Assembly: GCA_973895155.1 (NCBI GenBank)
Contig: OZ316894.1
Span: 12,710,001 to 12,774,000 of the forward strand
From: Marsupella aquatica
Taxonomy: Eukaryota > Marchantiophyta
DNA: 64,000 nt
Direction: 5' to 3'
The notes under the pieces are model-generated. The model worked only from the letters and a program-made list of their open reading frames with translations, made no database searches and was not told where the DNA came from. Shown here piece after piece: positions 36,365 to 49,232 of this stretch; the stretch's first letter is position 1; each line of letters begins with the position of its first letter. The position numbers and the translations under genes were made by a program.

Positions 36365-39300
36365 GCCAAATCATTTGCCTCGTAAATCCGACTTGTATCT
36401 CGCAAGTTGCACCTTGATTGTCCTCTAGGCTGCTGCTGCTCCCCAGCGTAATTAGGCTCGTAGGCTGCTGTCAACGAAAGCCATCGCAAAAGTTTGCGAA
36501 ATTTTACGGTGATCCGCAAATCTGCGTGCTGAGCGTGTACGAATTGTTTAACTGCCGTCTCTTTAGAACCAGATATTCGCCTAAATCTGGCCCCCCGAGT
36601 AGCTTAATATGTGGGTGGGTGCTTTTTTGCACGAGATGTCACGTGTCACGAGAAACCTTTCGTGACTACTTACATTTTTGCAGCACGGCAAAATAAATTT
36701 TCTATCCGCATGAAGACCGTAATTTGCAAACACAATTCATAAACATGCCTGGTGCGGTGACAATTCTTGTGTTCGAGTAACAAACATTTGAGAACAAAGT
36801 GAAGTAAGAAGGGTGCAATTCTGTGATAGCTTCATTGGCTATGTTAAGATCTAGCACTCTTGCCCCAGTCCAAGTTCTCCTATTTGGAAAAGTCTACTTT
36901 ACTGTTGAGAATAATTTGCACCAGCCCAATCCCTGTACACTGCAGGGAACATGTTGAGCACAAAGAATTTTTTTGCTCATGGAGTTGTTGTGGCGCCATG
37001 GTGTTATGGCATGCAGTCAGTGCCCGCGCATTGATGTCATTGTGAAAAAGTTTTTTGTGGTGGCGGTGTGATATTATAGCCATGTTGTTGCAAAAGTGAT
37101 GAGGCTGAGGGAGACAGGCAATGGCAGCTGAGGCAAGAAAGTGGAGGATGATATTTCCAATCCCTTGGGCCTTCCCTCCTCTCCCTCCCCTTCCTCTCCT
37201 CTCCCCTCCCCAGTCCCCCACTCTCCCCTTCCTTGCCCTGACCCCCCCTGACCTCTGTCGCGTTGATTGGCTGGCGAGGACAGCATTGAGGCGAGGCAAG
37301 GGCACAGGATTTGTAGTTCATTGGATCATTTTTCCTGATTTGTTGGGTGACCTTAATAAGTTAGGATATGATTCATGTGAGTTTTCGCTGCATCAAAAGT
37401 CCGAGAAAGTTTCTTTTCAAGTAAATTGGGCATGTATATGAGTTGTTGTAAATTCAGCTCTTCATTCTGCCAGCTGATCAAAACGGGGAAGTTTGAGGGT
37501 GTAAAGTTTGCTCTTCATGTAGGATCCGGGACACAGTTCATCTATGTTTGTGTAACTCTCCTCGTCTTGTCCATCTCCTTTGTTTATATGATGTGTAAAT
37601 TACTTGTATAACTTGTCAGGGTAGCCTGTAGTTTGGTGAAAATGTTCTTCTCTTCATTGGGATTTGAAAGTATGTTTAGGGTTTAGGGTTTGCACCCACC
37701 TCTTTGCGACAAAATAATGGAGAAATACTAAACCACATTTTTCCAACACATGGCACGCCCCTGCAATCATCTAGGCTTTGCTCAATCAAAGCTTTACGCT
37801 CCACATCGCGTACTGATGGTGAAAGTAATGAAAAAATACCAACAACACTCCACACACAAGGGCCGTCAGTGATGAATTAGTCCACCAGCAATAGCAATAG
37901 CAATTGCGCCAAACGGTCGCAATCTACGGTAGGGAGATAGTTCCTGCACAGTGCTTCCCGCAAGAGTAATCCGATCTAGGAGCCCCTCCGTGCAGAGCCA
38001 TCCGATCTCCATCTACCTTACGGAAGTGGCCCACAAAGGCTCCCTAGCGACCTGGCAGCGCAGACAGCTGGGCGGCGAGTATTACGCGCAGCCTCTTTTA
38101 AGAAGCACCGTACAGAAACCATGTGGAAGTGCATAAGTTTCTTCATGAGGAATACTCTGGGCAACAGATTATTTCGTGCGTACCTGCGAAGGCTAATAGG
38201 ATAAAAAATAACCTCTGGCTTAAAGTTCATTCCCCTACTCCCATGCAAATCCCTTCCAGACTCCCTTCCACGACTGCTGGATCTCACAACTTGAAGTGCG
38301 TGTTTATTGTCCCACAAATATTGTCCACCCGCCAAGAATTTGACTGCAATGTGTACCAACACCTCGAATAGGTGATTCATATCCAACGAAACCCAAGATA
38401 TCCCAACGCCAGCAACAGGCAGTCGTATCTAGCTGTAAATATCGCCGCATAGTAGAATGCGTGGAATCCGTATTATAGTAGAAAATAATAATACGGATAC
38501 CCTAAACCTTTCTTAATGGATTCCACATCGGTCCAGAAGGTAGGTATAAGTCGATTTCGCTAGGCTTTCTAAGGAAAGCTGACAACCTGTCCTCTGGTTA
38601 GAGTCGGGTAAGTCTGTTCTTTGCTTAATTTCTTAGCTCCTGTAAAATTAGTCTCGATCAGTCTGTTCATTGATAGACGTAATCAAGGTGGAATTCCCAG
38701 TCCATACGTATAGTTCAACTGAGGATGATTCAAACCTATTATTAATATACAGAAAACATGAAATTGTGGACTTTAATTCTTGACCTCTGCAGTGCTCTCC
38801 GTGGACACCAGCTAGGGATGGCGCCATGTACATCCCTCTCACAGAACAACCTAGCTCCCAGGAGAAACAAGGGTTTCGTTAGCTGGATCCGCTTCAGCAA
38901 ATGGAAGACTTCGGCAAGTGCACTGCAATGCAGATGAGAAAATGAAATCCAGATGCGTCGGACCTAGAAGCCATATTCTTCAATCACAACAGGTTCACTA
39001 CAGGTTCACTTCTAAAAACAGTCAATGCAGAACTCCGTGAAAAAGGAGATATACGAAAGCCTTGGTGAACAGCGTCAGAGAAATGCAGCGTCGCCATTCT
39101 CAGGTCTGGGAAGCAACAAGTCCAAGCTTACACGGACGGGAGCCGCAATAGCTCGAATTACAAATCTCTGAAGGTTATTACCCTTAATGTGACTTACTCA
39201 AGTTAAATGGAATATTTGGAAATAAAAACGCATTTCCGAGTACTTCAGAATCATAGCTAGATTCAAAGCCAAATCGATGCATGAACCAGGCCACTCGGCC

Positions 39301-39452
39301 AAAATGAACAATTCCATCCCTTCCAGCTGGCAAAGTGATTGGGTATGGTATTGGCAAAACTGCACTAGTGGACTTACTACTAGTAAACCCACTTCGTTTC
39401 ATCGAAAGACTTTCGTCATTGTCAGTAACAAGACCATCATCACGGCCGCCTA
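36365..39452. other. intergenic between CDKB and the ADP/ATP carrier
   Basis: About 3 kb where the two convergent genes end. It contains a pyrimidine tract at 37157-37255, a double telomere-like word (TTTAGGGTTTAGGG near 37676-37689) and a short perfect hairpin at 38466-38498 (11-bp arms ATCCGTATTAT / ATAATACGGAT). No gene is recognised. Confidence 0.5.
37157..37255 (+). other. ~95-bp near-pure pyrimidine tract
   Basis: The plus strand is almost uninterrupted C/T (blocks such as CCTCTCCCTCCCC, CTCCCCTCCCC, CTCTCCCCTTCC) with a few purines. Such homopurine-homopyrimidine stretches can form triplex DNA. It is not in a recognised promoter. Confidence 0.75.
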
Positions 39453-40954
39453 CTAACCGCCTCCACCACCGTAGGTCTTTCCGAGGAAAATTAACTGAAG
39501 CTGATCGTAACCAGCCAGGACTCCAGCCCCAGCAACAGCACGCAAAATGTTGGCACCGGCACCCTTGAACAGTGACTTATATCCTTCCTTGGCGATAATA
39601 GCTTTGAAAGCCTGGAGGGAGCTCGCGTACTTCGTCGCCTCACCGGAAGTCATCATCATCCGACGACGCACGGTATCAATGGGATAGGAAGCAAGTCCAG
39701 CGCCAATAGTGATACCCCATCCAAGTAAGAAACTGGCCAAGAAGTTGCCCTGCAAGGTGAAAAATGCATCAAAACGATGTCGGTCAACCTTTCACTCTTG
39801 CACGTCATGGAGCATAGAAGGAGATCGGACCTCGACATAATAGCATTCCACATTATCTCCGTAGGCTTACGATGTAATAATCAGATGTAAACGAAAATGG
39901 GAAGGCAAAGGAAATATCAAGAAAATGAAAACAAAATCCAAATAACACGACGCTTACCTCCAGGTTCCCAGTCAACAGAACTGGCTTCAGGGAATCGTAC
40001 ATTCCGAAGTAAAGACCACGATAAACAATGATACCAACGCAAGAAATGTTGAATCCTCGGTACAATCCGGCGAGACCATCGCTAGCTAAAGTCTTCTTGT
40101 ACACATCTAGTAGACCATTGAACTGACGTTCACCTCCTCCCTTTTTGGAAGACTTTGCGTCGTTAGCAAGACGGGTACGGGCATAATCCAGAGAGTAGAC
40201 GAACAACAGGGAAGAAGCACCGGCAGCACCTCCTGAGGCAAGGTTCCCGGCAAACCACTTCCAGTAGCCATCTCGATCCTTCTTGTATCCGAAGAGCTTC
40301 TTGAAGTAGTCCTTGAAAGCGAAGTTCAGGGCCTACAGAGGTCACACAATGTACATGTCAGACGGAAAATTTTCTAAAGCGACTTCAATTGGATATTGGG
40401 AGTCAATCCATTGACACTGCACCCGCCTACAACGTACTCATCGCAAAGAGATTTCTTACCTGAGTGGGGAAATACCGCAACACATTGGCCAAATTACCAC
40501 GCCATAGAGCAATCACTCCTTCCTCCCGAATTGTTCGACTGAAACACTCTCCGATTCCTTTGTAGGGCTCCGACAGTCGACCTGATTTGAGCATCTCATC
40601 CTGGTTCTGGATAAGGAGCTTCACTCGCTCAATGGGAGCAGCTGCTGTTTTGGAGACTGCAGCCGACACTCCTCCCATGAGAAAATCAATCAAGAACCCC
40701 TTCACTCCTTTCTCAGCTGGTGCTGGGACAAAGAAATCGGACTTCACCGAAGGCAACATGCTTGGCCCTTGTGACAGATCAATCGGGCACAAAGGATTGT
40801 AGAAAGAAGACTTCTTGGGAAGAACGCTAGCGGTTCCGAAGACTCCATAGTTTAGCTCAGGCACGACGACGCTCCTCCTCGGAACTAGCTTCGACCCCAG
40901 ATAAGTGTGCCCGACGAACTTTTGGGCCAACGTTGGAAACTGCGGTCTCTCCAT
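39453..40954 (-). CDS. AAC: mitochondrial ADP/ATP carrier, 3 exons
   Basis: Exchanges ADP and ATP across the mitochondrial inner membrane. Exons on the minus strand, 40460-40954, 39958-40332 and 39453-39749, join in phase 0 to 388 residues. Carrier repeat 1 begins near residue 83 ([32 protein letters not shown]). Repeat 2 has [16 protein letters not shown] and [11 protein letters not shown]. Repeat 3 has [24 protein letters not shown], with the RRRMMM signature unique to ADP/ATP carriers. Each repeat keeps its Px[DE]xx[KR] type motif. The first ~80 residues form an N-terminal extension typical of plant AACs, cleaved on import. The start is the first ATG of the open frame and the C-terminus is glycine-rich (KTYGGGGG). 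The gene is intact and points toward CDKB. Confidence 0.96.
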
Positions 40955-43590
40955 TTCCGATCAATGTCTGCCAATCACACAACCATCAGCAGCGGCGACG
41001 ACACAATACCATAGCTAAACAGCACTAAATCAGGACTATGCGAAGACAACATGGATTAAAACCTAGAAGAAACCTAGCGAGTACGACTAAAGCCATACAA
41101 AGTGTCAAGCAGTCAAAGCGAATCTTCCCATGACTCGCATTCGTGTTATCCTCTCTTACCGCGGGAGAGATGACTAGCATTCTTGTGAGTTTCAGAACTC
41201 TTATATTTAGTTCCACAAAGGGTAACACGGCCCTCTGCAATTGCAATACTCGATGACCAACTACATCTACAGGACGGGCAAACCTTGACTCCCGCTCAAT
41301 TGTGGTAGCGTTGACTTCGAAAAGCGGTTGTCAACACGGAGGGACCCGGTAGTCTTTTTGTCAGTACAAGCACCACGACAAGATCAACGACTGATCCAAC
41401 GTAACACAACAGATGTCACGACGAAACGATTCCGCTAGGAACGTTAGATAGAACATCGGACATACCCTACAGACGAAGCCATAGTCCACGATGTGCTCGG
41501 CACTAGCTAGACATCGATTCTTCGCTCGTCGAAGTATCTGGCCAGTGTGCTCTCACAGGATGTAAACTTTCGATTAACACTATGAATCTACAGATATGAA
41601 GAAAGACAACCGACCGCTTGACACTGAGCCGCATTCCGATAACTCCACTTCGAGTCAGTTTAGGAAGTTGGCGAGCGAGATCATGCGGAGAGACCACCCC
41701 TCCAAGCTTTCTAAAATATTCTGCTCCTGCCGAAAGAGAAAGCTCTCGAATAAACCATCTAAGTCCAAGCAGGTGGACATCCTACTAGATCTAGCCTTGG
41801 GTAAACACAAAGTCTCAAGCTGAGACCATAGAAACGTCGCTAGAAATTCAACTCCTCTGCTATCCCTGCTCTGAACATAACATGAGTGGCTCGCACTGTG
41901 AGAAGCCATGTATTGCTCATACACCCAGCTCAACTGGCTAGCCCAAACGTATTGACGAAGCTTAGTGTCGAAACTGCATCAACATGCCATCGAATGCATT
42001 CCACAATAACACACGAAGAAAAACAGTCCAAAAAGCACACAAGAAGCATGGATTTGGTCAAATGAAATGGAGCAGCCATAGACTGCTCCTCCACACTTCT
42101 GGATAACTATGCCACGTGGCCTTGCAGCCCAATATTGGCGCATGGAGCACTCAAAAACAGTCGATAGCAAGGGAGGCACACCGTGAGATCTAGGACCCCA
42201 CTTCGAGACCAGGGCAAGGACTACGTAGATCGGAAGTCGACACTATCTAACACGGGTATACCTCACTACTCCAAGGGAGAGATCGACTGTTGCGGGGCGC
42301 CCTCACCTCAACATTACGTCGATCGCGATGGATCCAGCAAACCAGGCTAGAACCTAGCCGCCCGGCTGCCGATCCAAGAGACTGCGAGACGCTTACAAAA
42401 CCTAGCTACTACAGAAGACACTATAAAGTCAGCGCGAGCACCAGTTGCGCTCATCCCGTCGTTTCAACAGCCACACGTCGACCGTTCAAATGCAAAATGC
42501 AGAAGGCAAACTTTATAACACAGGGGCACGTCCAGCGTAAGGAAGTGGATGGACAAAAGGGAAAACCTCTGTCAATGCGTACGTCCGCCCGTAACCAAGC
42601 CCTCGACGTAGGCGCAGGACAACACTCGAATCAATCCTTCATTGCGGAAAGCAGTTCAAATCTGACGACGAACATCAGGCGACCAAAGCCAGATCGATCC
42701 CCCAAGCACCCGTCCGTGTCAAGGAAATGGAGGGCGGGATGTGCAGCTGGACAAAACAAAGCTAGACTCATTCCACATGAACGACCCCGAAACCACTATA
42801 CAGACGGAGAAAACGACACATCCGACCGGCGAAGAAGCAGATCTACCGACCGCCGCGAGAACCTTCGTCAACAGAAGTGCATCTACGAGTTACCGGCCGG
42901 CAAATTCGAGAAGGAATACCAACCTAGCTAACAAAACACTCGACACGCCGAGCCTCCGACATGCATCGGCTGATCAACCACCCTCCTCAGACTTATGGCA
43001 ACTTCACACTGAACAAACATGAAAATAAGTTCGACACCTCCGGGTGATGCATGTCACTAGATCAAGCACCCATCCTGCCAGACAAACACGCCCAGCGTCA
43101 CGACTTAGGGGAAAGAGAGACTCACGAGGCCCGACGACAGTCGAGCGCCCCAGCGGGCCCGAGCAGGAATGTTCTTCCGCCCGCGCAGCACCGCACCACC
43201 GCACCACCACCAGCTCGCAGCGGCGATATGGAACAGAAGGAGAAGAGGCTTGCTCGATCCCTAGCTGTGAGCTTTAGTTTCTTGTTAGGGCCTCCTCGAC
43301 ATGCTGGCTTGCCTGGTTCCTTCGAAGGAGGAGGATCTTCAAGGGGAAGGCGAGGGGAGGCAGGGGGAGGAGAGGCCGACAGGGCCAGTCGTAGTGCGGA
43401 GGAGTGGAGGAGGGAAGTGGGTGGCGGCACTGCTCTGATGCTCTCACTCGTGGGCGTCGTCGAGGAACATCCGGCCCTTCAGCAGCATCAGGGTTTCGTA
43501 CTGCTTTGCTGCCTGCGGCCTCGACTTCGCCGTATAATATTAGTATATGGATTTCTTTGTCGTATTTAATACGGTGTGATCAACGCTGCA

Positions 43591-43735
43591 TCATCACCTA
43601 TTGTTGCTTTTGTTATATTCATATTCATTGGTTCATGTTATTATATTATCATGTGAAAAATTCATCACCTATGTTGCTTTTGTTATATTCATTGGTTCAT
43701 GTTATTATATTATCCTGCGCAAAATTCTGACGAGT
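43591..43735. repeat. 71-bp tandem duplication
   Basis: TCATCACCTATTGTTGCTTTTG at 43591 recurs in slightly altered form at 43662. Both copies run on through GGTTCATGTTATTATATTATC. The first copy has a small insertion. Confidence 0.85.
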
Positions 43736-44172
43736 TTGATAGCCGTCTCTTAGCTTCTCCGTCCTCTTTGGGTCATTGAGTGAAGGAAATTAGTATCAAT
43801 TCAAAACCTGCAATTGGTATTAACTATGTCATCCTCAATCAAAGCTAAAATAAAGGCAATGATCCAGGTCCAGAATGCAGCCTAGACCTTGACACTAGCC
43901 AGGCAGGGGCATCAAAGAATGGGGTGGGAAATGAAATGAGATTCATTTTGTTCTCACCAAGAATTGACATCCAAAGGACTCTCATTAATCTGGTAGAGAG
44001 TAGGGTAGCCATGGAAGTATTTTACAAGATAGAATATCTAGAGTTGAGACAAGTGAGACGGGTGATTTGGTCTCATGTTACCTCTTTGGTCACAGACCGT
44101 GTGTAGAGAAGGGTTAGGGACGTTGAGTGGGGCAACAAGGTCCACTAAGGACCTGGTGTAAAGAAGCATGAT

Positions 44173-44236
44173 GGTAAAATTGGTTTGAGTGTGGAAACGA
44201 GGTTGGTAAAATTGGTTTGAGTGTGGAAACGAGGTT
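44173..44236. repeat. exact 32-bp tandem duplication
   Basis: GGTAAAATTGGTTTGAGTGT continuing through GGAAACGAGGTT occurs at 44173 and again at 44205 with no differences seen. This is a recent event. Confidence 0.9.
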
Positions 44237-45860
44237 CAATGTGGACCTTGAAGTATCCATCTCTAGCATATATACAAGCCAAACAGGGAGGGGAGAAGAG
44301 ATTCAACCCTCCCAAGATGCAACATCTTTCTCAACAAGGCCGTAAGTTTTCAGAGTGGCTTAAACCACAATTTGGTTATTTAAATACTCCGAGTGACCCG
44401 GAGTTGACAGTCCAGAATTGGGAATTTTGTTTTTGCAGATGGGCGTCCACCGAGTACCCTGTGATTGATGTCCATGTCAATCTCGCCCATTCATCAAATT
44501 GCACTATCTTGGGCTCAAAACGTAGATCTATGTGAGATATAAGTTTCAGAAAAAAAGCAACCAAAAATGAGCTAAATTGAGGAAGGAAACACTGAAAAAC
44601 AAACTGAGCATTTTGATTGGTTGTGGGAAAATTTTGAAAGTTCAAATTTACTGACTGATATCCTGATAAGATTCTGTCAATAGATGTTAATATGAAGGTT
44701 TGGTGTGTCTGGAGAAAGAAATGCAGGACAATGGCAATAATTAGGTGAATTTGGAATTAGAGGAAGGTTGGCTTAGGCATGAGCATGTTGCTCCATCAAG
44801 TGAAGCTCTCTAGTTTTGATCATGTTTGAAGAAGAGGATGTTTAAGTGTTTTGGAAGAGTAATGCAAAACAAAGATCGGATTGTTGTGTACTTATTTTTG
44901 GGAGATTGAAAGCTTACTGGAAGAAAACTACATGCTACATTATTTGGGGAGAGATGACATAGAGAAAGGGAGATGTGCGGAAGGAAACCAGGAACCAAAG
45001 GCAATGACTGATGTAGGAGTAACCGGACAAGAAGTAGCGCTTCCGAGAATAGTTTCAATTAGACATCGGAGTTGAAAAAATTGTTGTTTCAAGTGAAGTT
45101 CATTGAACTATGCATGTATTTTGAGTAAAGGATTAATCAAAGAGTGATTTTCTAATGGACTCTCAATCTGAGTTGTGCATACAGTGCAACCAGATGTTCA
45201 TCTAGTCCATGACTCTAGTTGATTTGCATTTGCTGGTACAATCTAAAGCTCAGCAACATTCACTTGTTGCTCACCAACATCAACAAACCAATCTTGTTCC
45301 TCTGGCACAAGAACCAGTTCCATCCTTAGAGCACCTCCTTCTCTTTTATCATGCACCTCATGACCAATCTCCCTTCAACAAGATTCAGGATGAGAGATTC
45401 CCCTTTGTCAATATATATTGGAGACATGAGCCCGGACGTGAGTATTCTCCCCCTCCTACAATAAGCTAGATTCATTGAAAAAAACATCCCTACTGACAAC
45501 AAGCTTATAGGAAATAGAATCCCATAGCCTATAGGCCTTCACATCACTCTAGTACAAAAAAAACACATTTCTCTACTAAAGGCGTTAGTCAAGTTGAGTT
45601 TTTCTAGACACCATGATGTGTTGCAGGTTTTGCAGTTGCATCACAATGCAAGTAGGGTACTTAACACTTGTGTAGATACTGATCATATATGCTCTTGCGA
45701 GTGCTCTTGCTCATTCCTTGTATAGACTACGACTTAGTTTTGGTTTACTCTCATTTATAGAGGGAAAATTTGGTTTGGTTTTTCTTTCCAAAACTTCTTG
45801 CTGAGTAATCATATTGGTTGCAATCTTTACCCTCCCCACAACTAGAGCCAAGGGGGAGGT

Positions 45861-46209
45861 TGTTAGGATTAACTTTTAGGTCTAGAGTTACGATTGTACC
45901 GCAGTTAGGGTTAACCTTAGTCGTAGCCTAGGTTAGGTTAGTCATGTTACACACACACTATACCCAAGCGATGTTTGCTTGGATAGTCAATGGGAACTCG
46001 GGTTCATTCTTATAAAGCTAGTTGAGAGATGGGGAGAGCTTGTGTTGTAGATGCTTGGTATGGTCAATCGGCCTAGAGTGCAATAAAGCTCTTGTGTGTT
46101 CCCATGTACGTAGCCTCATGTGGAGGTGAACCGCATATCTCTTTGTGTTAACTACTTGATTGTTGGATGGTTATGGGCATGTAGTTGTGAATGTCATCAA
46201 CGGTCAACA
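45861..46209 (+). mobile_element. LTR-like block preceded by a polypurine tract
   Basis: AGCCAAGGGGGAGGT (45846-45860) looks like a polypurine tract directly before TGTTAGGATT. The block ends in AACA at 46209, giving TGTT...AACA ends as in Ty1/copia LTRs. A diverged relative at 51310-51606 shares many words (GTTAGGG.TAACC, GCCTAGAGTGCAATAAAGCTC, TGTTCC.ATG.ACGTA). Reverse transcriptase or integrase was not found beside it. Confidence 0.55.
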
Positions 46210-48382
46210 GATAACACCCACAAACCTCAAGACCCAAAGCCACCCCCAGACCTAGTTGTGCTCAAGAGGATATAGTCCTCCTCACAAGCTTTCCAACGCA
46301 TCCAAGAAGTCATCCAATGAACTTCTCATCCCTCTTCTCATTGAGAAGTTATCACAATTTTCGTTTGAAGTTTCTCCAATCCTTAGTGTTGCAAGCCCCG
46401 CTGCTCACGACTTGGGCTCACCCTTGTTTCCTAGGGAGACACCACTCTCCTCATATATGCTTTTGGAGACCTACCACCCTCGGACCAACTTTGGTCCCAT
46501 ACACTTGATCCTCGACCTAAACTTCAACCCGATCACATGGACATGACTAAGTTGCTATATGTTCATTACTTTTTAGCTAGACATCTGTAAGTGAAGTGCC
46601 TTAGCCCATTGTGATTAGGCTGACCCAATACTCATGCCTAGGCCCTCAGAACCCGTTGTCAGTCAAGAGTCTCGGACGATCACACCTTTCTCGCGTCGTA
46701 TCTCACGCGCCAAACGTCCATTGTGCATGGTTTAAATTCTTTAGCCTTGGGCCAAATTAAGGGAGCCCAAGCCCTCAAATCTCAAAGTCCGTTCGGGGTC
46801 CAGACAGACCACTTGAGCCTGGCCCTTCCCATAACCCAACCAACTCCCATCCTAATCTAAGTCCTTAGTGTTCATCACCAACTTAGCATATTGGCCTTGC
46901 TAGTGCAACCCGGGAATGCAATGCTTCATTGCGCACTAGTCTCCTTGTACTTAGTCCCCAGTAACCGGATGACCATTCCGCAGGCCTGGACCATAGACGA
47001 GATCACTTAGCGTTGTCAAAGCTAAGTGTTAGACCCGTGACTCAAAATAAAGAATGAAACTTTGCACTGAATGCTAGGGCAAGACAATTGATGAGTAGAC
47101 CTGAGTAGAAGACCTGCCTGAGCTGACTCGAGTTTTGAGACCTAAGCTAGGAACATGGCTGATTGACAAGCATGATATATGTCAACCGATTCAAACCCCA
47201 TAAAAATAAATTTCAAGTGTAAGAAGTTTAAAGTTGTCAATTTGAAAATGAAAATGAAAGTACAATGACATGAAAAAACTTTGTTACGAATGTTATTGTC
47301 AGTGCTAAAACAAAAGGAAAGGAACGAGCATATGAGTTTAAAGTTGCAAGAAGATTATTGTTAAGTAAGGTCTTAGAATGAAAACTAAGATACAATTTAA
47401 CTTAGAAAAATTAAGAGTGTTCCTTAAGCATTATTAAGAATTGGAAAAGACAAGGAATATTTGAGTGTTGAGCTGAGTATTAAGATACTATTAAGCTTTT
47501 CGATTAAAAAGGGAATTGTATGCTAAGTAAATAATAGTAAGAAAGAATGAGAATATATCCTGGAATATATAGTTACTTAGGAGTTCTTGATTTGTAGTAT
47601 GGATATCTTGAACCCATTCATACTTGGTTTTAGAGACCTAAACGAAGCGAATGAGCCAGAATTATTAGTTGCATTTGATGAGTGAAACCCTGAGATCTGA
47701 GAGTATCTTTGAAAAGGGCATAGTTAAGTGTGTTAGATGATGGGAAGAATGAAAAGCTATCTGAACCTTCTTTATGAGATTTGAGTATAGTTTATTTAAT
47801 TGATGTAAGATGTTAAGGGAGTGATTTAGTAGGTCCCTAAAGCATTATTGGATTACCTTTTCCACGCCGGTTTAAACGGTTTCCCGGACACCGAGAGACG
47901 ATAAAAGAAACAAACCAAATGAGTATTAGGGTTTCAACGAACCTACCAATGAAGATACTTCAACTCATGTCAAAGAGGACGTAGAAGGTATTGGAACAAC
48001 CATGGAGGAACTCAAGCTCAAAACACTAGAGAAAGAGAAAGAGATGGACTATGACAACTTAGAAGCAAAACCAATAAAAAGGTGACAAGCAAAACTTTGT
48101 GCACTTCAATAGCGAGTAATAGTTAATAGTTAGCAATTAATCAACAATTAGCAAGTAACAATGATAATTTGACAGCTTCACTTTTCACAAAATTCCTCTC
48201 ACAACTTAATTTTTTTTGTAGAAGAACATTAGGGTTTCTTAAATCCAATTTTGAGTCTTTTAAGAACATTAGTATCATTTTAATCATTTTTTTGGAATAT
48301 TCCAATTTTACAAGGGAAAAAATATACAAACATTTTCTTACATTTTAGGGGGTTTAAGGCTTAAAGACATTGCAAATCATGT

Positions 48383-48394
48383 GGGGGGGGGGGG
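48383..48394 (+). repeat. G12 homopolymer
   Basis: Twelve consecutive G bases in otherwise AT-rich DNA. A C12 run follows 416 bp later. Exact length is uncertain because homopolymers are error-prone. Confidence 0.8.
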
Positions 48395-48809
48395 CTCTAT
48401 ATAGTGAGTTCCCAAGAATGCTAGTTGAATTACGTTGACAAGGTTAGCCAAATAAATAGGACTTTTGTGGTACTAGTTATAACCGCCGGTAGTTTAGTTG
48501 AAGTTAGGGATGTCTGACTTTGGATGAGCAATATATGTCATTCTAGAAGGAAGGAAGAGGGGTCTTATCATTTTGTCTTACCAGGATTAGAGTGCTAGAG
48601 AGGCAATCCGAAAGAGGTGGGGCCCTGTTCATTGCCAGACCTTGAGTTGGAGTTTGAAGCTCATGGATCAAAGAAACCCAAGCGACAAAATTGATTTGAC
48701 AAGGAGATAAGTAATCTAATCAGCTATCAATCATCTTCACTAGTCATCTTGATATCAATTGCCACCTTATCTTAGAGAGGCCACCAATTTGTGGTGCGAG
48801 TAAAAAATA

Positions 48810-48821
48810 CCCCCCCCCCCC
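48810..48821 (+). repeat. C12 homopolymer
   Basis: Twelve consecutive C bases, the complement of the G12 run at 48383. With it this could bound an inverted structure, though flanking sequences do not pair well. Confidence 0.8.
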
Positions 48822-48885
48822 AATTTGAAGTTTTTTTAAATTTAAGGGAGGATTAAAAAATTTTAAAATTCACTATGGGGTTTTT

Positions 48886-48953
48886 GTACTGTACGGGCAC
48901 CCCATCTTGGCAAGGTTACTTGAGATGAGCAAGTGTCCGTACGGTACAGATGC
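48886..48953. repeat. imperfect hairpin around GTACGG words
   Basis: TGTACTGTACGGGCAC and, after about 35 bases, GTGTCCGTACGGTACA are near-complementary (14 of 16). It lies just left of the repeats at 49.05-49.23 kb, which share the words TTGAGATG and GCAAAAAAA. Confidence 0.65.
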
Positions 48954-49054
48954 AAAAAAAATCTGAGTTTTTTTCCAAAAAAATTTATTTCAAAATTTTT
49001 ACGGTTTTTTTGCCCATTTTTTGGGTTTGTATGCTTATCTCGACGAGGTCAGTC

Positions 49055-49232
49055 AAGATTGAGTCTCAACTGTGGCCAAAATTTGAATTTGGTTGCGTAG
49101 TTGAGATGGGGCAAAAAAATTCTGAACCTCAGTTGCATAGCTGAGATGGGGCAAAAAAGATTGAATCTCAGTTGAGTAGCTGAGATGTGTGGAGGTGCAA
49201 AGGCCCCATCTCAGCTACTCAACTGAGATTCA
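49055..49232. repeat. direct and inverted copies of a GAGATGGGGCAAAAAA unit; perfect 26-bp foldback
   Basis: Three direct copies of AGTTG..TAG.TGAGATG.G(GCAAAAAA) occur at about 49097, 49130 and 49169. The last copy, TGAATCTCAGTTGAGTAGCT plus GAGATG (49162-49187), is matched without mismatch by its reverse complement at 49207-49232, leaving a 19-base loop. Transcription would give a stable hairpin. It is AT-rich with no coding frame. Confidence 0.85.

Noticed and set aside
42290-42931. 213-codon basic open frame upstream of the ADP/ATP carrier
   Set aside because: Arg/Ser-rich low-complexity translation with no family resemblance; the region is stop-poor on several frames because of its GC content. 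Not called a gene.
43051-43569. 172-codon plus-strand frame over a purine-rich block
   Set aside because: The Gly/Arg/Glu-rich translation follows simply from the G/A-rich DNA, and the opposite strand is equally open.
48383-48821. G12/C12 pair as ends of a terminal inverted repeat
   Set aside because: Bases next to the two runs are not complementary, so a true inverted repeat is not supported.
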